Below are positions 1 through 7,171 of a DNA stretch of 64,000 bases, piece after piece. A program made the position numbers and the translations under genes. The stretch is from an uncultured Roseicyclus sp. (GTDB taxonomy: Bacteria; Pseudomonadota; Alphaproteobacteria; Rhodobacterales; Rhodobacteraceae). The notes below the pieces were generated by a model. That model worked only from the letters and a program-made list of their open reading frames with translations. It was not told where the DNA came from and ran no database searches. The stretch spans positions 310,001 to 374,000 of the forward strand of contig CANLXA010000001.1 of NCBI GenBank assembly GCA_947494975.1, given 5' to 3'. Each line of letters begins with the position of its first letter. Position 1 is the first letter of the stretch.

Positions 1-1
1 G

Positions 2-121
2 GGCGGCGTGCCGGACGTCACCGAAATCACCGGCATCAATATCGGCAATTTCCGCCCCGTGACCCTGCGCCTGTTCGTCTCGCCGGGCGTCCCCGCGCCG
101 GATGCGCCATGCCCCGGCTAG
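2..121 (+). CDS. C-terminal end of an unidentified protein (partial)
   Basis: An open frame enters from the left edge, reads about 39 codons (beginning GGVPDVTEITGINIGNFRP) and stops with TAG at 119-121. It overlaps the start of the PAP2 phosphatase gene by 13 bp, which is typical of genes in one operon. The fragment is too short to assign to a family; no motif is recognisable. A functional link with lipid phosphate metabolism is only suggested by the overlap with the next gene. Confidence 0.5.
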   Translation, partial: GGVPDVTEITGINIGNFRPVTLRLFVSPGVPAPDAPCPG

Positions 122-819
122 TCCTGTTTCTGCTGGTGCTCTTCGGGGCGTTTATTGCCGATGCGCCGGTGATCGCGGCCCTGCGCGACGCGCCGGACTG
201 GCTGCCGGCGTTGGCCTCGAAAGTCACGTGGATCGGCAATACGTCGTGGCAAGCCGTCACGCTGGTCACGTTGATGGTAGCCTTCGCCCTCGCGCGTCCC
301 GATCCGGTCAGCGCGCGGCGGGCGCAGCGCTTGCTCAGCCTCGTGCTGGCCTGTTTTCTGCTCATCGTGCTCACAGGCATTGCCGTGCAGATCCTCAAGC
401 ACAGTTTCGGTCGACCCCGGCCGGACATCCTCGGCGACTTGTCCCCCTACACCTTCATCCCCTTCGGCTTCACGCGCGGCTGGAACGCGTTCCCATCCGG
501 CCATTCCACCACGATGGGGGCGCTGGCCCTGCTCGCAGGCCGCCTGTTTCCGCGCCTGTTACCCGTCGCGTGGGGCATCGCCATCCTCGTGGCGATTAGC
601 CGGGTGATCGTGGGCAGGCATTACCCGTCCGATGTGGTCGCGGGCCTGGCCCTTGGGGCTGTCTTGGCCGCCTGGCTTCTGGATCACTGGCGGACAATCG
701 GCGCGGTCCCGCGCCTTGATCGACCGTTCCGCCTGCCGCGTCCCGGCATTGGCCCGATCTCAGGCCTCGTGCACATTCCACGGGGGATTGCGTCGTTTTT
801 CCGGCGCCGGGGCACGTGA
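109..819 (+). CDS. PAP2-family membrane phosphatase
   Basis: This is a 236-residue integral membrane protein of the type 2 phosphatidic acid phosphatase superfamily. All three motifs of the phosphatase signature are visible: KHSFGRPRP around residues 97-105, PSGH at 129-132 and SR-x5-H-x3-D at 164-175 (nucleophile histidine H171). Several hydrophobic segments fit a six-helix membrane fold with the active site facing the periplasm. Family members dephosphorylate lipid phosphates such as undecaprenyl pyrophosphate, phosphatidate or lipid A; which one cannot be told here. The gene overlaps the preceding partial gene, so the two are probably co-transcribed. A basic C-terminal tail ends the protein. 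Confidence 0.85.
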   Translation: MPRLVLFLLVLFGAFIADAPVIAALRDAPDWLPALASKVTWIGNTSWQAVTLVTLMVAFALARPDPVSARRAQRLLSLVLACFLLIVLTGIAVQILKHSFGRPRPDILGDLSPYTFIPFGFTRGWNAFPSGHSTTMGALALLAGRLFPRLLPVAWGIAILVAISRVIVGRHYPSDVVAGLALGAVLAAWLLDHWRTIGAVPRLDRPFRLPRPGIGPISGLVHIPRGIASFFRRRGT

Positions 820-900
820 AGGAGGGCTGGTGGCAACCCAGCCTCCCCCGGACGCGAACACGCATCGGTGCCCAAGGGCAGATCTCCCGTGGTGAGTTGA

Positions 901-941
901 GATATACCGGAGATATCCTTCAGATATACTGGTTCTATATC
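901..941. promoter_or_regulatory. Two palindromic operator-like sites upstream of the amine-demethylation operon
   Basis: Within the 241-bp gap before the dehydrogenase gene lie GATAT-N7-ATATC at 901-917 and GATATA-N7-TATATC at 923-941. Their left halves form a direct repeat (GATATACCGG and GATATACTGG) spaced 22 bp apart, two helical turns. The locally AT-rich sequence stands out from GC-rich surroundings. A TetR regulator is encoded third in the downstream operon, so autoregulation through these sites is the simplest reading; this is inference. The rest of the 820-1060 gap shows no gene. Confidence 0.55.
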
Positions 942-1060
942 CGTCAAAATCCACGTCGCGCCCGGCCCATCCGGATGTCGCAAACATTCTGGACAGACCT
1001 GTCCAAAGCCCCCTAGCCTTGCGGTTAACGGAACGGAGTCGGCGCAGTCGGAGGGATCTC

Positions 1061-3466
1061 ATGAAATCGCATTACCGTGTTGTCGTCATCGGGGGTGGCG
1101 TTGTCGGTTCCTCGGTGCTCTACCACCTCGCCAAGTTCGGGTGGAGCGACGTCGTGATGCTGGAACGCTCGGTCCTGACGGCAGGGTCCAGCTGGCACGC
1201 AGCGGGCGGCATCCACGCGCTGAACGCCGATCCCAATATGGCCGCGTTGCAGGCCTATACCATTGATTTGCTGTCAGAAATCGAAGCTGAGAGCGGCCAG
1301 AACATCGGCCTGCACATGACCGGTGGCCTCACTTTGGCGGGCACGCCAGAGCGTTGGGAATGGCTGCAATCGGCCTACCGCGTGTTCCAGAGTATCGGGA
1401 TCGAGGATTGCCACCTGATGACGCCCGAAGAGGCGAAACAGGCCTGCCCGATCATGTCGACCGACGGGGTGATCGGCGCGCTCTGGGCCGATCGCGAAGG
1501 CTATGTGGATACCACCGGCACCGTCCACGCCTACGCCATCGCCGGCAGAAAGCGCGGCGCGGAGTATTATGAACACACCAAGGTTGAGGACCTGATCCAG
1601 ACGAAGGACGGTTGGGAAGTCGTTACGGATAAAGGAAAAATCGCCTGCGAACACGTGGTGAATGCGGGCGGCCTCTGGGCCAAGCAACTGGGTCGCATGG
1701 CCGGAATCGAACTACCGGTCTCGCCGCTGAAACACCACTACCTCATCTCCGACACCATCCCGGAGCTGGAAGAGCTCGATTTCGAAGTGCCGATGACCGT
1801 GGATCTCGAAGGGTTCACCTATATGCGGCAAGATCAGAAGGGGCTGCTGCTTGGCATTTACGAGATCAATCATGAGCATTGGGCCATGGACGGCGCGCCC
1901 TGGGATTACGGGATGGAGCTGTTCCAGGAACAGACCGATCGCATTGAAAACGAACTGATTTTGGGGTTTGAGCGCTATCCCGCGCTGCAGCACACCGGCG
2001 TGAAAACCTGGGTGAACGGCGCCTTTACATTCAGCCCCGATGGCAACCCGCTGGTCGGCCCCGTGCCCGGCAAACAAGGCTATTGGTGCGCCTGCGCCGT
2101 GATGGCGGGTTTTCTGCAAGGCGGCGGCGTGGGCAAATCACTGGCGGAGTGGATGATTCACGGCGAGCCCGAGGCCGACACCTACGCGATGGACGTCGCC
2201 CGCTACGGCAGCTTTGCCGAAAACCGAGAATACATTCGCCAGACGACCGGCCAGTTTTACAGCAGACGTTTCGTCATGTCCTACCCCAACGAACAGCTCC
2301 CCGCCGGTCGCCCCCTGAAACGTGCACCGGCCTATTCCGACATGAGTGCGGCGGGCTGCCGCTGGGGCCAATCCTGGGATCTGGAAGTGCCGCTCTACTT
2401 CGCGCCATCCGAGGATTTCGTTGAAAACCTGACACTTAAACGCTCCAACGCCCATGATATCGTGGGCGAGGAATGCCGGGCGGTGCGCGAGGGCGTGGGC
2501 CTTCTCGACATTTCCGGCTTCTCCCGGTTCGAAGTGTCCGGCCCAAATGCGGAGGCCTGGCTCGACCGGCTCATGGCCTCCAAACTCCCCAAACCCGGCC
2601 GCGCGAGGCTGGCCCCGATGCTCGCCCCGTCGGGCCGTCTGAAGGGGGATCTGACGCTCTTCAATTGGGGCGACGGGACATGGTGGATCATGGGCTCCTA
2701 CTACCTGCGCGCCTGGCACATGCGCTGGTTCAGCGATCAACTCGTTAACGGCGTTAACCTTCGCGATCTGGGCGAGGAATATTGCGGCTTTTCCCTCTCC
2801 GGCCCGAAATCCGCCGCTGTCTTGCAGAAGCTGGTCACCAATGACCTCAGCCCCATGCCGTTCATGGGCTGTGCCACCTTCGATGTCGGCCTGATCCGGG
2901 CCCGTGTGGCCCGTATGTCCGTGACGGGTGAGCGCGGCTACGAGATCAACTGCCGCTATGGCGACCACATCACGCTGCGTCGAATGTTGCTGGAGGCCGG
3001 GGCGGAGCAGGGCATCCGGGAGGTTGGCTTCAACGCGCTTCTCTCCACCCGGCTGGAAAAGAGTTTCGGCATCTGGTCCGCCGAATTCACCCAAGGCTAC
3101 ACCGCCGGGATGACCGGCATGGATCGCTGGATCGACTGGGACAAGGACTTCATCGGCAAGGCGGGCGCGGTGGCCGAGCGCGACGGCAACGGCCCGGCGC
3201 AGCGCCTTGTGACGCTGGAAATCGGTGACGGCGACGCAGACGCCACCGGGTATGAACCGGTTTGGCACAATGGCGACAAGGTGGGGTTCATCACCTCCGG
3301 CGGCTATGGCCACTTTGTGCAGAAATCGCTCGCCATGGCGCTTGTGAATGCGGATGTCGCAGCCGACGGCACGGCATTGACCACCCATATCGTCGGTGTC
3401 GAACGCCCCGCCATCGTGGTCCCGGCCTCGCCCTACGACCCAAGCGGCAAAGCGATGCGAGGATGA
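1061..3466 (+). CDS. FAD-dependent dimethylglycine/sarcosine dehydrogenase-type protein with GcvT domain
   Basis: The 801-residue protein has an N-terminal FAD-binding oxidase domain (GGGVVG at residues 11-16; SSWHAAG with H46 at the position used for covalent FAD attachment in dimethylglycine dehydrogenases), a short middle domain, and C-terminal GCV_T and GCV_T_C domains (roughly 430-800) that bind tetrahydrofolate. Family members oxidatively remove N-methyl groups from glycine betaine breakdown products and pass the one-carbon unit to tetrahydrofolate. The ATG at 1061 was chosen because GGAGGG lies 5-6 bases upstream and the fold begins directly after; an upstream in-frame TTG at 1019 would add residues with no conserved content. 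Its stop overlaps the next start (ATGA), so it leads the operon. The exact substrate is not determined. Confidence 0.85.
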   Translation: MKSHYRVVVIGGGVVGSSVLYHLAKFGWSDVVMLERSVLTAGSSWHAAGGIHALNADPNMAALQAYTIDLLSEIEAESGQNIGLHMTGGLTLAGTPERWEWLQSAYRVFQSIGIEDCHLMTPEEAKQACPIMSTDGVIGALWADREGYVDTTGTVHAYAIAGRKRGAEYYEHTKVEDLIQTKDGWEVVTDKGKIACEHVVNAGGLWAKQLGRMAGIELPVSPLKHHYLISDTIPELEELDFEVPMTVDLEGFTYMRQDQKGLLLGIYEINHEHWAMDGAPWDYGMELFQEQTDRIENELILGFERYPALQHTGVKTWVNGAFTFSPDGNPLVGPVPGKQGYWCACAVMAGFLQGGGVGKSLAEWMIHGEPEADTYAMDVARYGSFAENREYIRQTTGQFYSRRFVMSYPNEQLPAGRPLKRAPAYSDMSAAGCRWGQSWDLEVPLYFAPSEDFVENLTLKRSNAHDIVGEECRAVREGVGLLDISGFSRFEVSGPNAEAWLDRLMASKLPKPGRARLAPMLAPSGRLKGDLTLFNWGDGTWWIMGSYYLRAWHMRWFSDQLVNGVNLRDLGEEYCGFSLSGPKSAAVLQKLVTNDLSPMPFMGCATFDVGLIRARVARMSVTGERGYEINCRYGDHITLRRMLLEAGAEQGIREVGFNALLSTRLEKSFGIWSAEFTQGYTAGMTGMDRWIDWDKDFIGKAGAVAERDGNGPAQRLVTLEIGDGDADATGYEPVWHNGDKVGFITSGGYGHFVQKSLAMALVNADVAADGTALTTHIVGVERPAIVVPASPYDPSGKAMRG

Positions 3467-4998
3467 CGGCCCCCCGAAGCAGACGCGGCAGCCGCGCCCA
3501 GAACAAGGACGGCCCGCGCCCCTCCGCCCGGATCACGAATTACGGCCAACTCCGCAATCCTTTCCCACCGATGGATGTGTTTTCCGCCGATCGGATCGAG
3601 GCGATGCACGAGGCCGCGTTGGAGGTGCTGGAGCGCCTTGGCGTCAAGGTCCTACTCCCGGAAGCGGTCACGCTCTTTCGCGCCGCGGGGGCGACGATCA
3701 AAGATGATATGGTCCATATCGGGCGAGAGATTGTGGAGGCCGCCATCGCCTCCGCCCCTACCCGCATTGAAGGTCGCGCCGGCGCCCGTCACCGCGATAT
3801 CGTGCTGGAGCTGGGATCGCTTGTGTTCCAGCCCGGGGCCGGGGCGCCCCATGCCACCGATGAGATCCGCGGCCGCCGCCCCGGGCGCGCCGAGGATTTC
3901 AATGAACTCATCCAGCTGACCCATCATTTCGACGTCTTCCAGATGTTGCCACCCCTGATTGAACCGCAGGATATCCCCACGAACCTGCGCCACTACTTCA
4001 CGCTCCAGTCGCAACTGACCAACAGCGACAAGTTCCCGTTCATCTTCTCCCGTGGCACGCCCCAGATCCGCGAAAGCTTCGAAATGTTGCGCGATTTCAG
4101 AGGCCTGTCCGACACCGAATTCAGCGCCGATCCTCATTGCTACACCATCATCAACACCAATTCTCCCCGCACCCTCGATATCCCCATGGCCCAGGGCCTG
4201 ATCGATTTCGCGCGTGCCGGGCAGATATCGATCATCACACCCTTCACCCTCATGGGTGCCATGGCCCCGATCACGGTGGCCGGGGCGATCACCCTCTCCC
4301 ATGCGGAAGCGCTGGCCGCCCTGACCCTCACGCAACTGGCCAAGCGCGGCGCGCCGGTCTGTTACGGCACCTTCACGTCCAATGTGGACATGAAATCCGG
4401 GGCGCCCGCCTTTGGCACGCCCGCGCATTTCCAAGCCTCACTGGCCGCCGGGCAACTGGCGCGCAAGATCGGCCTGCCCTGGCGCTCCGCCGCCGGCTCG
4501 GCCTCGAACCTCAACGATGTGCAGGCGGCCAATGAAAACCAGTTCGGGCTTTGGGGCTGCCTTCTGGCCGGGGCAACCGTGGTGATCCATTCCGCCGGTT
4601 GGCTCGAAGGCGGCCTCAGCGTGTCCTACGAAAAACTGATCACCGATGCCGAGGTTCTGAATATGGTGGCCGAGCTTTGCGCGGGGGCCGAAGCGGGAGC
4701 CGTGGAGATCGGTCTCGACGCGCTGGAAGAGGTGCAGCCCGGCGGCCACTTCTTCGCGGCAGCCCAGACCATGGCCCGTTACCAGACGGAATTCTACGAA
4801 CCGGTCGTGCATGATTACGCCAATTTCGGCACCTGGATCGAGCGCGGCGCCAAGGATGCCTCCACCCGGGCGCGCGATGTCTGGCAAGGCATCCTTGCCA
4901 ATCCCAAGACGCCGGATATCGACGCCACCCGCCGCGCTGCGTTAGAGGAGTATATCACCAATCGCACCGCCCAAGGCGGTGCCTACCCGGAGAGCTGA
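3463..4998 (+). CDS. MttB-family (trimethylamine methyltransferase-like) protein without pyrrolysine
   Basis: The 511-residue product belongs to the MttB/COG5598 methyltransferase family. Archaeal MttB uses pyrrolysine, encoded by an in-frame TAG; this gene has no internal stop, placing it in the large non-pyrrolysine branch, of which MtgB demethylates glycine betaine. Those enzymes pass methyl groups to a corrinoid protein, but no corrinoid-binding protein or reactivase is encoded nearby. The start at 3463 overlaps the previous stop (ATGA); a longer frame opening at 3262 lies inside the dehydrogenase gene and is rejected. The basic N-terminus precedes the family-typical region starting near residue 30. 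Context with sarcosine-type oxidases supports a quaternary amine substrate, but this is inference. Confidence 0.8.
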   Translation: MTAPRSRRGSRAQNKDGPRPSARITNYGQLRNPFPPMDVFSADRIEAMHEAALEVLERLGVKVLLPEAVTLFRAAGATIKDDMVHIGREIVEAAIASAPTRIEGRAGARHRDIVLELGSLVFQPGAGAPHATDEIRGRRPGRAEDFNELIQLTHHFDVFQMLPPLIEPQDIPTNLRHYFTLQSQLTNSDKFPFIFSRGTPQIRESFEMLRDFRGLSDTEFSADPHCYTIINTNSPRTLDIPMAQGLIDFARAGQISIITPFTLMGAMAPITVAGAITLSHAEALAALTLTQLAKRGAPVCYGTFTSNVDMKSGAPAFGTPAHFQASLAAGQLARKIGLPWRSAAGSASNLNDVQAANENQFGLWGCLLAGATVVIHSAGWLEGGLSVSYEKLITDAEVLNMVAELCAGAEAGAVEIGLDALEEVQPGGHFFAAAQTMARYQTEFYEPVVHDYANFGTWIERGAKDASTRARDVWQGILANPKTPDIDATRRAALEEYITNRTAQGGAYPES

Positions 4999-5667
4999 AT
5001 GGCCCGCACAGACCCGCTCCTGCACCGCGATGATCCGGCAAAGGACCCGCTTGTCGGACATATCAAGGTTACGCGGGGAGATTGGCTGAACGCCGCGCGC
5101 GATGTGCTGGTCGGCGAAGGCGTGGCCGACGTCAAGATCCTGACACTCGCCTCCCGGCTCGGCGTATCGCGATCGTCCTTCTACTGGTATTTCGGATCCC
5201 GCGCCGACCTGTTGGAGGCGCTGCTGGAGGATTGGGAGATGCGCAATACCGATCCCATCCTGCACCATTGCGCCCTGCCGTCTGCCACGATCACGCAGGC
5301 GCTGTGCAACTTTTTCCAGTGCTTCATCGACGATAACATATTCGATCCGCATCTCGATTTTGCCATCAGGGAATGGTCGCGGCGCGATCCCTCGGTGCGC
5401 ACGCGCATAGATGCAGCCGACACCGCGCGCCTCTCCGCCGTCACGGCCATGTATGCGCAGCACGGCTATGGGGCGGCGGAGGCCGACATTCGGGCCCGTA
5501 TCCTGTACTTCATGCAGATCGGCTATCATGCACTGGAACTGCGCGAGGCGATGGACCTGCGCATGACGCGCCTGCCGGGATTTCTGGAACACTTCACCGG
5601 CGTCCCTCCCACCCAGGCCGAGATTGCGGCCTTCTCGGAGTATGCGATGAAGGTGGCGGCGCGGTGA
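4999..5667 (+). CDS. TetR-family transcriptional regulator
   Basis: This 222-residue protein starts immediately after the mttB-like stop (TGA then ATG). An N-terminal helix-turn-helix is readable around residues 47-66 (LTLASRLGVSRSSFYWYFGS), with the FYWYF signature of TetR proteins. The C-terminal two thirds is the variable ligand-binding helical domain. Its place inside the operon, between the methyltransferase and the oxidase subunits, suggests it senses a pathway intermediate and controls this operon; the palindromes at 901-941 are the candidate targets. Its last bases overlap the GTG start of the next gene. Confidence 0.85.
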   Translation: MARTDPLLHRDDPAKDPLVGHIKVTRGDWLNAARDVLVGEGVADVKILTLASRLGVSRSSFYWYFGSRADLLEALLEDWEMRNTDPILHHCALPSATITQALCNFFQCFIDDNIFDPHLDFAIREWSRRDPSVRTRIDAADTARLSAVTAMYAQHGYGAAEADIRARILYFMQIGYHALELREAMDLRMTRLPGFLEHFTGVPPTQAEIAAFSEYAMKVAAR

Positions 5668-6911
5668 AATACTCCGCCGTCACTCTCGCGCGCGAGGCGG
5701 TGCGCGGACAACGCGGCTGGCGGCCCGCATGGGTGAAGGCAAAGCCGAAAGACGCCTATGATGCCATCATCGTGGGCGGTGGTGGCCACGGGTTGGCCAC
5801 CGCCTATTGCCTCGCCAAAACCCACGGCCTCACCCGCGTGGCGGTGCTGGAAAAGGGCTGGATCGGCGGCGGCAATACCGGGCGCAACACAACCGTGATC
5901 CGGTCGAACTATTTCTATCCCGAAAGTGTAGCCCTCTATGATCTGGCCCTGCGCCTCTACGAGGGCCTGTCGAAAGAGCTGAACTACAACATCATGTTGA
6001 GCCAGCGTGGTATGTTGATCGCCGCGCATACGCCCGCACAGATGGAGATCTGCAACCGGATCGCCAACGCGATGCAACTCAACGGCGTCGATGGCCGGCT
6101 GATGGAGGCCGAGGAAGCCGCGGCCAAGGTGCCGCTGGCCAATCAAGGCGCACAGGCGCGCTACAAGCTGATGGGCGGTATCTGGCAGGGCCGCGCGGGC
6201 GTCGCGCGCCATGATGCGGTGGCCTGGGGCTATGCCCGCGCCGCCTCCGCTCTTGGCGTCGACATCATCGAAGGCTGCGAGGTGTCGGATATCCGCGTTG
6301 AAGCGGGCCGTGTCACCGGTGTCGAAACCGATCTCGGCCCGATCCGCACAAATCGTCTCGGCCTCGCCGCCGCGGGTGCCACGCCGGGCCTCGCGGCCAA
6401 GGTCGGCGTCCGCCTCCCGATCCACACCTACGCGCTTCAGGCCTTTGTCTCCGAACCGATCAAACCGATCCTCAATACGGTCCTGCTCTACCTCGGCACG
6501 GGCACCTATCTCAGCCAATCCGACAAGGGGGAGCTGGTGATCGGGGGTGGCCTCGACCGCGTGCCGACCCATGGTCAGAAGGGGAACCTGCCCGCGCAGG
6601 AAGAGGTTCTCTCCGGGCTCTTGGAGATGTTCCCGAGCTTCGGCCAGTTGAAACTGCTGCGTCAGTGGGGCGGCGTGGTCGATGTGGTGCCCGACAGCTC
6701 CCCGATCCTCGGCCCGGCGGGCCCTGACGGGCTTTACCTCAATTGCGGCTGGGGCACCGGCGGCTTCAAGGCGATCCCGGCCGGCGGTACGCTTCTCGCC
6801 CATATGTTGGCGACGGGCGCCCACCACCCGATTTCCAAACCCTTTGACCTCGACCGGTTTCGCACCGGCCGCCTCATCGATGAGGCGGCAGGCTCCGGCA
6901 TCGCGCATTAG
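5664..6911 (+). CDS. soxB: Sarcosine oxidase-type beta subunit
   Basis: The 415-residue FAD protein matches the beta subunit of heterotetrameric sarcosine oxidase, the subunit that carries the oxidation site for N-methyl amines. The N-terminus (MKYSAVTLAREAVRGQRGW) and the Rossmann motif GGGGHG at residues 38-43 are family-typical, and the ARHDAVAWG segment contains the histidine that binds FMN covalently in characterised enzymes. GTG at 5664 is the start, overlapping the TetR stop (GTGA); the longer open frame from 5373 runs through the regulator gene. Order B-D-A-G downstream is the standard operon. Substrate could be sarcosine or another N-methyl amino acid. The name here is the sarcosine gene, not the thiosulfate-oxidation soxB. 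Confidence 0.9.
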   Translation: MKYSAVTLAREAVRGQRGWRPAWVKAKPKDAYDAIIVGGGGHGLATAYCLAKTHGLTRVAVLEKGWIGGGNTGRNTTVIRSNYFYPESVALYDLALRLYEGLSKELNYNIMLSQRGMLIAAHTPAQMEICNRIANAMQLNGVDGRLMEAEEAAAKVPLANQGAQARYKLMGGIWQGRAGVARHDAVAWGYARAASALGVDIIEGCEVSDIRVEAGRVTGVETDLGPIRTNRLGLAAAGATPGLAAKVGVRLPIHTYALQAFVSEPIKPILNTVLLYLGTGTYLSQSDKGELVIGGGLDRVPTHGQKGNLPAQEEVLSGLLEMFPSFGQLKLLRQWGGVVDVVPDSSPILGPAGPDGLYLNCGWGTGGFKAIPAGGTLLAHMLATGAHHPISKPFDLDRFRTGRLIDEAAGSGIAH

Positions 6912-6922
6912 GGGGACCCGCC

Positions 6923-7171
6923 ATGCAAACCTTCCCCTGCCCCTTCTGCGGCCCGCGTGATGAGACGGAATTCCACTTCGCCGTCGAAGCCGACCACCCC
7001 AGGCCGGAAAATACGCCATCCGACGTCGAATGGGCCGCCTATCTCTACACCGTCGACGCGCCGCAGGGCCCGGCGCGGGAAATCTGGCTGCATATCCCCT
7101 GCGGCGAATACTTCGTGATGTCCCGCAATACGCGAACCCGCGACGTGACGGGGTCGGAAGCGCTTCGATGA
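6923..7171 (+). CDS. soxD: Sarcosine oxidase-type delta subunit
   Basis: An 82-residue protein with the CPFCG motif (C6, C9) and a later H57-x2-C60 (HIPC), the zinc-binding residues of the SoxD family. The small subunit is structural and caps the alpha subunit of the heterotetramer. It lies 11 bp after soxB and its stop overlaps the soxA start (ATGA), so it is translationally coupled. Family members usually read CGRWF after the last cysteine; here it reads CGEYF, a mild deviation. Confidence 0.9.
   Translation: MQTFPCPFCGPRDETEFHFAVEADHPRPENTPSDVEWAAYLYTVDAPQGPAREIWLHIPCGEYFVMSRNTRTRDVTGSEALR

Noticed and set aside
3463-4998. Pyrrolysine codon in the mttB-like gene
   Set aside because: No in-frame TAG; the reading frame is continuous over 511 codons.
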